A stretch of 64,000 bases of DNA, taken from Rhododendron vialii (Eukaryota; Streptophyta; Magnoliopsida; Ericales; Ericaceae). The position numbers were made by a program, and so were the translations under genes. The notes below the pieces were generated by a model. That model had not been told where the DNA came from and made no database searches. It worked only from the letters and a program-made list of their open reading frames with translations. Positions 25,231-36,250 of the stretch are shown one piece after another; position 1 is the stretch's first letter; every line of letters begins with the position of its first letter. Location of the stretch: assembly GCF_030253575.1 (NCBI RefSeq), contig NC_080563.1, positions 29,675,001-29,739,000 of the forward strand. The letters are read 5' to 3'.

Positions 25231-25243
25231 CATTTGAAAATAA

Positions 25244-25245
<2 letters not shown>

Positions 25246-25301
<56 letters not shown>
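25246..25301. repeat. (TA)n microsatellite
   Basis: About 28 TA units followed by a short (TG)n stretch to about 25334. Confidence 0.9.
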
Positions 25302-25303
<2 letters not shown>

Positions 25304-25956
25304 ACACATGTTTGTGTGTGTGTACATGTGTGTGCCCGTGCAAGTGCTTGACAAATTCACCTCGGAGATATTGATAAGGTCTTGCTCTAAACGTTGGTCG
25401 TCATCTGAGTTCATTTACCTTATAATCACAGAAAAATACTTTATATTTTTTTAACAAAACCAATAGATCTCAACTAGTTCTTATACCGTTATACGCAAGG
25501 TTTGCAAAATCAGTTGATAAAGAAATAAAAATCATCCATGATGTTTTGAGAAGTTCGAATTACTGGAAAAAAAAAATACAGGATAGAGGGAGCATGAATA
25601 AAGTTAGTAATTCCGGCTGTACCAAACATTTTTTTTTAATATGTATATATTCCTATCAGTTATAATATAAAGAAAATCAAATAAAATCGAAATTTGATAC
25701 ACTACCACAATAAACGATAATGATCATAGTTATTAACCGTGATTATATATTTTTAATCACAGTTTTAAAACCGTGATCTTTCGTGTGTGATTAAAAGTTC
25801 AAAATGATCACACTTGTTAAGTGTGATCGTATGTCATTAATCACAGTCGTAAAACGTGATCTTTATAGGTGAAATCATAAGTCTTCTACATTTAGATCAT
25901 GGTTATAAATCATGATTGAAAGTTCAAAATAATCACACCATAAACGTGATTGTATG

Positions 25957-27070
25957 TTTTTTTTTTTGCTCGGCAAACGAAACTTTTATAAAAAACTCGA
26001 AAGGATACATCGAGGAGGCTCGAGCAAGGTAAGATGACACTTACTCGAGCAACATAGAAGAAAAAAGAAAAGCTAATCAGAACCTTCCAACAAAAAATTG
26101 GAAGACAAACACTTCAAAATAATCAGACTAATTTACAGCTTCAACAACTTGACTCCATCCAAAAAAATCCTAAAATCCTCCACCGAATACATCTTGATGT
26201 CGAATTTCGCCTTTATCCACATTGCAACTCTAGTTTTGATCAAATCGCCCACTTCTCCAAAACTTGTTGTCGCATTGTTGAAAACATAAGCATTTCTTAC
26301 CAACCATAAGGACCACACTGTTGCGTAAAAGGTAGCTTCCCACAAGTGTTTCTCCCATCTCCTGAATCTACTATCGCCCCACCAAATGAACTGGTCCTCC
26401 AAAGATGCAGGGCATACCCAACTTATATGCCACCAATCCAATATCCTCGACCAAACATCCCAAGAAAAATGGCAATGCATGAATAGATGTTAAGGTGTTT
26501 CCAAGTGCAGTGAACAAAACGGGCAGAGGACAAATTGTCCCTCAATAATCATATTTCTTTCCAAGAGCACGAATCTAGTAGCCACCTTGGATTGAATAGC
26601 TATCCACACAAAAATTTCCACCTTTGGGGGGCAGAGATTCTTCCATAGAGCTTCCATCACCGGACTTCTTGAGAGGCCTCCGTTTTCCCACTGGATATAC
26701 ACTGATTTTACCGAGAAACGTAGATCAAAGGACCATTTCCAAATGACCATTTCCAAATCGCAGAATCTGGTCTGGCCGAATCCAAAGATACAAGTTGCAA
26801 CCTCTGTTGTAATTCCTCCACTTGACCGATTTCCCACTCACGTAAGTCTGCTAAAATTTAGATTCCACCTGCCCCCCTCAGTTCTACCCCTCATCGCATT
26901 GACCACTGCTTCTTTTTTAGAAGATATTAAGTACAACTGATGGTAATCCTCTCTAAGAGTTGTATCCCCTAGCCAAACATGATTCTAGAATGAAATCTCC
27001 AAACCGAAGTGGATCTGTAAGCTAAACCCTTCTTGGATGATTGTGCCAATACATGAAGATACATCCCCTA
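25957..27070 (-). mobile_element. 5'-truncated LINE in the CACTA element
   Basis: The minus-strand 3' end reads TTTCGTTTGCCGAGC then an A tail. The 16-bp target duplication GTGATTGTATGTTTTT is at 25946-25961 and 27071-27086, partly shared with the tail. The duplicated word belongs to the CACTA subterminal repeat, which shows the LINE came later. Length about 1.1 kb, so only the last part of ORF2 and the 3' UTR are present. Confidence 0.8.
26133..26837 (-). pseudogene. LINE ORF2 C-terminus with zinc-binding (zf-RVT) region
   Basis: Two in-frame segments, 26837-26490 and 26480-26133, are separated by a TAA at 26490-26492 where relatives would keep reading. The first contains FSVKSVYIQWENG and LWKNLCPPKVEIFVWIA, then CPFCSLHLET. 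The second has HLFMHC-FSWDVWSRILDWW. This Trp/Cys/His-rich pattern is the zinc-binding region found after the reverse transcriptase in plant LINEs. It is truncated at the N-terminus and has a nonsense codon, so it is inactive. Confidence 0.8.
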
Positions 27071-27086
27071 GTGATTGTATGTTTTT

Positions 27087-27370
27087 GCTGCTTTGTTTTG
27101 GTTGTGGTTTGCCAGGTTTGGTGTTTCCTAGTTGGGTTTTGCTTTGAGTCTTAGGTGTTAGATGTCTATTTGGGAGTGGTACCTTTGATGGTTTCTTGCC
27201 AACCTTGGGCTGTTATTCTCTCCCCTTGGGTCCGGATTGGCTTATAATTGCTAGAGTTGTTGTTTCCCTTTGTGGGTTTTCTCGTCTCTAGCTTGAAGCT
27301 ATCTTGGATTCTTTTAATTTTTGTAATCTGTTTCCAAAGATTAACAAATTTTTCACCTTTCAAAATAAAT
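27087..27370 (+). repeat. LINE-like 3' UTR block
   Basis: T/G-rich, non-coding, ending TTTTTGTAATCTGTTTCC...CAAAATAAATAAAAAAA. It resembles plant LINE 3' UTRs and directly abuts the right copy of the LINE target duplication. It may be an older retroposon that occupied the CACTA element. No duplication of its own was found. Confidence 0.35.
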
Positions 27371-28131
27371 AAAAAAATCTAAGATGAAAAACATTGCATC
27401 TGATCTTTTCTTTCCATCTACTAAGCTAGCCAACAACTTCTGTTACATTAGAAAAACAAAAATATTTATACTTACTTCCTAAAGTGAGAACCCTTTTTTT
27501 TTCCTTAAAATTTTTTGAAATGCAATTAACATGATATTAAAATATATAAAAAATACATATATAAACATTGTTTAAAAAATTTTAAAAATATGACAACATA
27601 TCTTTTGCCAATCAAAATTAGTTGTTGGTCACCAAATGATTTTCTTGGGAAGAAAAATTTAATTTTAGCCAGTAAATTTATTAGATAATAGTGTTTTTTA
27701 TTGTAGTGTATGCTTTGTATTTTTATGAAAATTATCACAACCTACAGATTGTAACATTATGGACAAACTTTAGATTTTTTTTTTTATAAACTAACCATTT
27801 CACATGGATTTTGTGTTTATATTGAATTTCAATTTCAATTTCAATGGTGGCTTCCCAATTGGATTTTAATCCTTTTCAGGCAAGGCTAAACCATAATAAT
27901 ATAATTGATTTTTTACCGAATGTGTCAAACACTTGGAAGATATCCGAAATAACTTAGTTTCTAGCATACACAAGAACAATTTCTATCATCTAAACACAGA
28001 ATTCAATATCTAAAAGTTAGGTTTCAACTTAATTAACCCTCGATTTCCGACAAGTGTAATTTGTGTACTATTATTCAAATAGCACACCCAACCAAATGGG
28101 GACACACGTAAGTTTCCCCAAGAAACTTAAA

Positions 28132-28686
28132 GAGAAAATTTCAAAATGGCACCTGAACTTTGCACCAAATGTCACAGAGACACCTGAACTTAAATTTATT
28201 TCAATTAGACACCTGTACTAACAAAATCCCCAAATTTAGACACCTGAACTTAAAATTTTTTCAATTAAACATATGTACTAACAAAATCCCCAAATTTAAA
28301 CCTCCGCCGATATATTTCGTCCCAAAAATTGCTGACATGGCATCTCCAACCTGTTTAAGTTGCCCCATTGCACTGTTTTCAACAGGGGGCGATGAAGTTT
28401 GCCTATGGGTTTCGCTTGGGTGCATCGTTCCTTGTTAGAAACATGTGCAATGGGGCAACTTAAACGGGTTGGAGATGCCATGTCAGTAATTTTTGGGACG
28501 AAATATAACGGCAGGGGTCTAACTTTGAGGATTTTGTTAGTATAGGTGTTTAATTGAAATAAACTTAAGTTCAGGTGTCTAAATTTAGGAATTTTGTTAG
28601 TACAGGTGTTTAATTGAAATAAATTTAAGTTCAGATGTCTCTGTGACATTTGGTGCAAAGTTCAGGTGCCATTTTGAAAATTTCCC
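28132..28686. mobile_element. MULE-type MITE with long terminal inverted repeats
   Basis: A 555-bp element whose arms of about 230 bases are inverted copies of each other, both containing AAAATGGCACCTGAACTTTG near the ends. The 9-bp direct repeat AAACTTAAA flanks it (28123-28131 and 28687-28695), the length typical of Mutator-like transposition. No coding capacity. Confidence 0.85.
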
Positions 28687-28805
28687 AAACTTAAAAGGTG
28701 AGTAAAACAATAGACCCGTGAAAAGAGAGAGTAAAGCAATTGACATATAAGTTCATCACAGTTTTATATCTCTCTTAGACTAGCTGTTAACAAAAATTAG
28801 AAACT

Positions 28806-28849
28806 TCAAAGTATCTAATATTTTTTTTTGCTAAGCTCAAAGTATCTAA
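28806..28849 (-). repeat. ultra-short retroposed A-tail insertion
   Basis: The 13-bp word TCAAAGTATCTAA is present at 28806-28818 and 28837-28849. Between them are only 18 bases: on the minus strand GCTTAGC-like sequence plus an A run. This is the footprint expected of a LINE copy truncated almost to its tail. Confidence 0.55.
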
Positions 28850-29540
28850 AATTTAGGCTTCAATCTTTTATCTCGCCGCAAGGTTCAATCTTTATCACGC
28901 CGTAAGAGTGAGGTCATTTTTAGGCTTAGTCTTTTATCTTGCCGCAAGAGTCAATCTCTTGAAATGCCGTCGTTTTGTGCCACATAACCTTTCAATTACT
29001 TTTCAAAGCGCGCCTAAATGAGAAGTAGCTTGCCCGCGCAAAAATTCAGATGCTTCCATTTTTTATCATTGTCTTTTATCTCGGTTCAAGAGTGAGATCT
29101 TTTATCTCCGCTCAAGAACGAGATCTTTTATCTCACTATTTTTCGTGCTAAAGTCTTTTGTCACATCGCAAGAGTGGGGTTTTTTTTTTCTCACCGCACG
29201 AGCGAGGTCTTTTGCCTTGCTCTATTCCGCGGTAAAGTCTTCTATCTTATCGCACGAGCGAGGTCTTTTGTCTTGCTCTATTCCGCGCTAAAGTCTTCTA
29301 TCACATTGTAAGAGTGAGCTCTTTTTTCTTTTATCTCGTCGTAAGAATGAGATCTTTTATCTCTCTCTTTTCCATGGCTAAAACCAAGATAAAAAATATT
29401 AAGCACTATTTTTTATCTCAGCTTTGGACTTAAATTGAGATAGAAAATATTAAGCACCACTTTTTATCACGCTTTCACTAAGACCGTGGTCTTTGTGAAC
29501 CTCCTTAGTGTGCCTTTTATTTATTATTGTAGTAGTGATA

Positions 29541-29618
29541 TCTATGTTGGATCACATTGGCGAAGTTTTTGGTTTCATTTGGTTCCTTGCGTATTGGTTT
29601 CTTGATACTTATTTATAT
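29541..29618. repeat. left part of the 86-bp tandem-array unit, up to the MULE
   Basis: Bases 29583-29618 match 36 bases at 45384-45419 and 45470-45505. This is one unit of the array at 45323-45560, cut by the MULE insertion. The last nine bases, TATTTATAT (29610-29618), are the left copy of the MULE target duplication. Confidence 0.75.
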
Positions 29619-29907
29619 GGGCTCCTTGTTTATAAGGACATACTATAGGGTTTAACAGGCAATTAGTCCATCTAAAGAATTTATAGCGGCTCCAGTCCTT
29701 TTTATCACACGCGTTCTAAAATTACCCATATTACACGCGTTTTCAAAAACATTTCAGAGACAAAAAAACCTAATCGCGGTCTTTCTCGTCGATCCTTTCA
29801 CGGTCGTCATCGTCGATCTTTTCATCGTCGCTGCCATCATCGTTATTGTAGGCGTTCCTTTCACCATCGCTGTCATCATCTTCGCTGGTTTTCGACCATT
29901 TCAACAG

Positions 29908-30790
29908 GTAATTTAACTTTTGTATTCGTTGCTATCGTCATCGTGAACAGCGTCATTCCGATCGTCGTCACTTTCCTAGGGTTTTAGCGTCATTTACTGG
30001 TTTTGTCACTTTCTTTATGTTAGGGCTCATCAATATGTTAAATATTGTGTAATGGAGTATTTGCATGTGTTTACATTGTGATATTCGTATCTCCTACTTT
30101 ATCCCTTGTTGTAAAATACAACCAGAAAAAGTTTTCGATGAAATAACATTATCTCTTTATTAAGTTTGTGAGATACCAACACTATTTATCTGAGATACTG
30201 TTATCTCTTGCTCATTTTTGCCAATACACTATATTTCTGGCAGATAGAGTTATTTGTGATATTAATATCTCCTACTTTATTCCTTGTTGTAAAATACAAC
30301 CAGAAAACGTTTTCGATGAGATATATAACATAATCTCTTTATTAAGTTTATGAGATACCAACACTATTTATCTGACATACTGTTATCTCTTGCTCATTTT
30401 TGCCAATACACTATATTTCTGGCAGATAGAGTTATTTGTGATATTAATATCTCCTACTTTATCCCTTGTTGTAAAATACAACCAGAAAATATTTTCGATG
30501 AGATAACATTATCTCTTTATTAAGTTTGTGAGATACCAACACTATTTATCTGAGATACTATTATCTCTTGCTCATTTTTGTCAATACACTATATTTCTGG
30601 CAGATAGAGTTATTTGTGATATTAATATCTCCTACTTTATCCCTTGTTGTAAAATACAACCAGAAAACGTTTTCGATGAGATAACATAATCTCTTTATTA
30701 AGTTTATGAGATACCAACACTATTTATCTGAAATACTGTTATCTCTTGCTCATTTTTGCTAAGATACTGTTTTCTCATCTGTTTTAACAG
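29908..30790 (+). repeat. leader intron of the protease gene made of four 178-182-bp tandem repeats
   Basis: Units start at 30078, 30256, 30438 and 30616, each opening with GTGATATT-ATATCTCC and containing two or three copies of the GAGATA-N4-TATCTC palindrome. The splice sites CAACAG/GTAATT (29907/29908) and TTTTAACAG (to 30790) suggest that the block is an intron in the 5' leader. Confidence 0.65.
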
Positions 30791-30804
30791 GAAAAAGATT
30801 CAAA

Positions 30805-33800
30805 ATGATACAAAACCCTGAAAACCCTCCTGAAAATTCTGAAAAACCTAGAACATATAAAAGATTCAAAATGATAGCCCGGAAGAAGACTACAAAGAAA
30901 CCACAACATCAAGAAGAAAAAAGCATAAAAACAAGGAGTCAAACAACAAAGAAAAGGAAAGAGGAAGAGACAGAACCACAAATTGAAGAGGAAGAGAGAG
31001 AAGATAAACTCAAGAGCAAAACAAAAAGACAAAAAAGACAAGAAAAAAAGGAGGAACCAGACATAGAAGAGGTGAAGGAAGAAGAGGTTAAACCAAAACG
31101 TTTGCAATACAGGTAACTACTTGGCGTGCCATTCTATACAATAACCTGAAGGTGTTATTTTTTTGAGATACTATTATCTCTTGCCTCATTTTTGCTGATA
31201 TGCTGCTATTGTCTTGTAACTTTTATTGTAGGTCGAATCTTTACAGCATTGTAAGCCTTCTACATGATGTAAAGTTCAATGAAGTACAATCCGAACAAAT
31301 TCAGAAATCACCTTTTGCGAACATGTTGTTTGCAATTACTCAAGGCAGTATTGATGAGCAAATGGTGAAGAAATCTGATCCTGTCCTTATCAAGTTGATA
31401 GAGACATATAAGAGAGGTCAAGCAAAGTTTTCCCTAGCAGGAAAAGATATTCCTCTGACTGATCATGACATTGGTGTCATTTTTGGAATAACATCTGGAC
31501 CGGTGAAGATCCACATCGCAACCCACGGGCGAAGGCCAGACACAGAATTTGCCAATCGAGTCTTTGCTGGGGCAAGCACCATGCACTTTCCAACAATGAG
31601 GGTGACAATTGAAAATATTTTGAAACCTCCCGTCAAGAAAAAGCAGAAGAAGAAGCAAAAGCAAGTATCAGAGATAGAAGCTGCAAAAGATTTGGCACGT
31701 CTTCTGACATTGTACACCATTGGAACACTGTTTTTCCCAACAACAGGTCCAAACCTGAATTGGTCCTACCTGAAGCTTGTTGAGGATTTGGAAAATAGTG
31801 CAAATTACAATTGGTCAATGTTCATCACCAATAATCTTGTTAACGAACTCAACTCCAAGAATCCGGCGATTGTTGGTGGTTGCACCACTGCACTCCTGGT
31901 AAAAATCTTCTACCCTTTCTTGTAGTAAAATATCAACAACATCTGACACATATTTTCATTGAAAACAGTACTGGCTCTGTGAACATACCCACATTATGAA
32001 ACCAGCTCAACAAACTTTTTCAAGATTTATGAAATGAAAAATGAATGAGCTTGCTGCTAAACTGTTGGAGGCACCACTGAGCAGCCTTCCAGAGGGAATG
32101 GTAAGCATCATTACCTATTGGATTTTATTATGTATTATGGTCAAAACTAGAAAACGGTATCTTATCAAAAATAGTGTATCTACCAGAATAAATCAAGAGA
32201 TAATGCTATCTCAAACAATAAACTCTATATAAACACACAAAAAGAAAAAGATACTAGTATCTCAGTCAAATACAGTTTGCAAATAAAATGAGACATAACT
32301 CTATCTTAGTTGAAACATTATATCTCATGAATCTATAATCTGAATTTACCTCTTAACTTCATTGTTCCCTTCTACTCTCAAAGGTCAAACAGGAAGAATT
32401 GGAGCTAACTGAACAGGAGAGAGGGTTGTTTGCAGCTCTAGTCTTGCATGAACAAAAAGGTACACACAAAGAACCCGAAGTCAAAGAGAAAAACCTTACG
32501 GACCAAGAGCCTTTAACCCAAGAAGAAAACCCTCAAGAAGAGAACCAGGATGTTAAGAATTTGATTTTAGAGCTTGAACAACGAATTAAGGTGCTTGAAG
32601 AAGAGAACAATGTCATGAAAGTTGAAATTGAAGATAGGGACAAGAAGATCCAAGAAAGGGATCTGTTGATTGTTGAGTTACGCCAGAATGTAGAATCCCT
32701 TCAACATGAGCTTTCAGGTTATAGAAAACAAAATGCAGATTATACAGATATTGAAAAAGAAACTTGTAGTCTGCATGTTGAGGTGGAGATGTTGAAGGAA
32801 GACATAATCGAAAATGAGGTTGAAATAGGCGGGTTGTATGTTGAGAAGGACATAGCGGAAGAAAAAATTGAAAAGGTGACAGAAGAGTTGCATGACATTG
32901 CAGCACATTGTGTTTCCCAACATTACAAAGATCAGAAGATAATTGAAGAGTTGCAGAAACAAAAAAACAGCTTGTCTGAACAAAAACAAAGCGAGAATGT
33001 GCATCATCATGAATCTCCAATTCATGATGAAGAAGTGACTAAGGAAGAAATAGACCAAATGATCAAGTCCACAATCTCAAGCATTCAAGCAGAACCACAA
33101 CAAACAACGAAGAAGAGATTGAGGAAAGGTCATACTGTGGACCCATCGTCGTTGACAAAGAGAGTGAGTAAGAGGGAAGATAGGAAAGAGAAGAACATGG
33201 AGGATTTTCAAGTCTATTGGAGGAAGAAAAGCACAGAGAAACAAGCAGAGAAAGCAGCTCCAGAACTACTATATATGGATGTTGAAACAACAAAGCTGGC
33301 ACATCTCGTCCCAGAAAATGACAAGATCTTCTTAAATCACATATTTGAGTATGAGAAAGACATCAGGTTAGTAAAAATGCACCAATTTGCTTGCTCAAAT
33401 AGATGTTATTTGTCTGAAATACTGTTATCTCTTGATTCATATTCATTGCTGATGTACTGCTGTTGTCTTATAACTTTGCAGAATTCCTATCTGGGATAAC
33501 GACCTCTTTGATGGTATAGTAAGCTTGCAAGAAGTCATAGAAATCTTGAATAAAAAAGATGTACAAAACACGGTAAGAAAGGCTCCTTGTCTTTCTCAAA
33601 CCGTACCCCTCCGGTACTCTTTATCAATCCCTCGCTTTCCATTAATTCTTAGCTCTTAGTTTATTCGGTTTATTTGGGAATTGAATTGGCTGACATTTAC
33701 ATTGTGATATTACTCTCTTGCTTTATCCACATTTGCATGTGTATACATTATACTACCAGTAAATTCTTTGGATGAGATAACATTATCTCTTTATTAAGTT

Positions 33801-35132
33801 TGTGAGATACTAACACTTTTTATCTGAGATACTGTTTTCTCTCGCTTCATTTTTGTCAATACTCTATATTTCTTCAGGACTGTTACCAATCTTTTGTGCA
33901 TTTAAGTCTCACATGAAATAATGTGTGCAGCTCATCGATTCGTTTACATTCATATTGGAAAGAGAGCAAGGAGATGAAAGTAAAATACTATTTTTCAAAT
34001 CCATATTGTGGGTAAGTAAAGCACTAGTCTCGCATGACTACTTGATCTCTGTATCTATTGCTTAAATACATGTTATTTTTCTGTAATACTGTTATCTCTT
34101 GTTCACATGCACTGTTTTTTTCTCACAAAGAACAACAGATAAGAATATCAAAAACATATTATGTGTCTGAGATACTATTATCTCTTACTTCTCATATACT
34201 GTTTTTGCGCACAAAGAACAAGAGATAAGAATATCTCACGAATTCTATGTTCTGAATTATCCATTAGAAACCATGAGATATGGTTATCTCAACTGGTATA
34301 TGGTATGTATTTTGTTGCATGTAATTTGTAAAACACTTCCTTCTGACAGAGCCTTTTGAAGGACCAGAAAAATGAGATTAGAAAGATGTTCCTTGATGAC
34401 AAGCTGCTAGAACTCATTCAAAAACAGCATGCCTATCGCTACTTGGTTTTCCCCATGAATTCCTCAGGAGGTAATAAAGAGAATGACAACGATCCATACC
34501 ATTGGACTGTCCTGGTTTATGACATTGAGGATGGGCAATGGAGGCATTACAACTCCATCAGACCAACTGGAAGAAAGGCAGATGCATACCTTAAAAATGC
34601 TCGTTTAATGGTAAAAATACTGAGACTTCTTGTAATCCATACTTAAATGACGCAAAAATAATAATAAACAAATATTTAACCTTGCAAATGCAAAAAAGGT
34701 ATGTTGAAGGATTCGTGAAGAAAAATCATACCCCAACATTCATCCTCTCATCACAAAACGAAACAATCTTTGAAAAGCAAAAGTTTGATGCTCTAATAAT
34801 CTCACCTGCATCTCCGCAACAAAGACCTGGAACGTAAGCCAATTAATCTTGTTCAGCATCTTATTTCGATACTACTATGCACTGTGTTATTTCCTGTGCA
34901 CTCTATTTCTATCCTTCTAAACTCTGATTATGACAACTTTTGTAGTGTTGACTGTGGAATTATAGTTTGCTACATCATTGACAAGCTTGCACACGAAGAA
35001 AGCATCCCTGAGTCATTGACAACTGATGAAATCAGAGAATACAGAGTGTTATTGTTGATGAGGTTCCTGTATGATGAACCAAGAACATGGACAGAAGCTC
35101 TTTGGAAAGACCGAAACTTGAAGACTGACTAG
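30805..35132 (+). pseudogene. MULE-borne coiled-coil protein with Ulp1/C48 cysteine protease domain, decayed
   Basis: Nine exons are inferred: 30805-31112, 31232-31898, 31969-32100, 32384-33366, 33482-33572, 33931-34011, 34350-34610, about 34699-34833 and 34946-35132. In order: a Lys/Glu-rich N-terminus, a helical domain resembling DUF1985/PMD (FSLAGKDIPLTDHDIGVIFG), a long coiled coil with TKKRLRKGH-type basic segment, and a C48 protease with His in YHWTVLVYD, Gln and Cys in QQRPGTVDCGIIVC. The usual catalytic Asp position reads Asn (HYNS). Decay: TGA at 32035-32037 in exon 3, and exon 8 is one base out of phase at its only AG acceptor. In Arabidopsis, related MULE genes include Ulp1-like proteases and the VANC anti-silencing proteins; which role applies here is unknown. 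Confidence 0.75.
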
Positions 35133-35307
35133 GTGTTGGAAAGTTGAATAGGACTAGGTGTTGGAAAGTTGAATAGGTATTCTTTTGCTGAATAGGTGTT
35201 CTTTTGTTAAAAATTGACACATATGAATGGTCGACTCCGAACAATTGGAATTCGCCATACCAGGGTTGTACATGAAATGTCTTGGCTGCTCTGTTAGAAG
35301 TACGATA

Positions 35308-36119
35308 GGTATTCTCTTTTGTTAAAACTGACACATATGAATGGTCGGCTCAAAACAATTGGAATTCGCCGTACCAAGGCTTGTATATGAAATGTCTTAC
35401 CTGCTCTGTTTTGAATTACAGTAATTGTTCTTTTGTTTAAAACGATACATATGCATAGTCGGCTCCGAACAATGGGAATAGCAGGTCATCGTTTTGTTAT
35501 GATAACAATTCTGAATCTTTTCATTTGATATATAACTGATGCTGCGAAATAGTCTATCTACCAGAATACAGCTAGAGATAATGCTATCTCAGAGAGAAAA
35601 ATCTGTATCAACACAAAATTTAAAAGAGATAAAAGTATCTCAGCCAATACATTTCGCAAAATAGAATGACAGATAAAGCTATCTCATACAAAACATTCTT
35701 TGTGAACCTTTCATTCAATAGTTGTTCTTTTGTTAAAATTGACACATATGAATGGTCGGCTCAGAACAATTGGAATTCGCCGTACCAAGGCTTGTATATG
35801 AAATGTCTTGCCTGCTCTGTTTTGAATTACAGTAATTGTTCTTTTGTTTAAAACGATACATATGCATAGTCGGCTCCGAACAATGGGAATAGCAGGTCAT
35901 CGTTTTGTTATGATAACAACTCTATATCTTTTCACTTGACACACAATTGATGCTGCGAAATAGTCTATCTACCAGAATAAAGTTAGAGATAATGATATCT
36001 CAGCCAATAAAATCTGTATCAACACAAAAATTAAAAGAGATAACAGTATCTCGGCCAATACATTTCGCAAAATAGAATGACAGATAAAGCTATCTTATAC
36101 AAAACATTCTTTGTGAACC
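35308..36119. repeat. 411-bp tandem duplication between the two MULE genes
   Basis: Positions 35330 (GACACATATGAATGG) and 35741, and 35691 and 36102 (AAACATTCTT), match at a constant 411-base offset. A third, shorter relative of the first part lies at about 35190-35290. Each unit contains two to three GAGATA-N4-TATCTC-like palindromes. Confidence 0.75.
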
Positions 36120-36250
36120 CTAAACCCATAAACTGTAAAACCTAAACATGCTCTGTAAAAACAAAATAAAAGATATATCAATATCTCAGCCAACGTTCAA
36201 CCTTTCATTCAATGTCCAATGAATATGAATCAACAATAGAACACAATGAA

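Larger units (their letters stand above)
25700..29537. mobile_element. CACTA-type DNA transposon, non-autonomous, with nested insertions
   Basis: The left end reads CACTACCACAATAAACGA and the inverse of the right end reads CACTACTACAATAATAAA. Three-base direct repeats ATA flank it (25697-25699 and 29538-29540), as expected for CACTA elements. The left subterminal region repeats words like ACCGTGAT...ATCACAG. The right subterminal region (28855-29400) has many copies of CTTTTATCTCGCCGCAAGAGTGAGGT-like units. No transposase gene is present, so movement would need a helper. A LINE (25957-27070), a second LINE-like block (27087-27370), a MULE-type MITE (28132-28686) and a tiny retroposed tail lie inside. 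Confidence 0.7.

Noticed and set aside
28160..28658. Two similar peptides on opposite strands (starting MHQMSQRHLNLN)
   Set aside because: They arise from the two inverted arms of the MULE MITE and are not genes.
29101..29400. Regularly spaced CTTTTATCTC words that resemble half of the GAGATA palindrome
   Set aside because: They belong to the CACTA subterminal repeats, lack the N4-spaced partner arm, and lie outside the MULE.
30784..31107. Hydrophobic minus-strand frame that looks like a membrane protein
   Set aside because: Complement of the Lys/Glu-rich exon 1 of the MULE protease gene.
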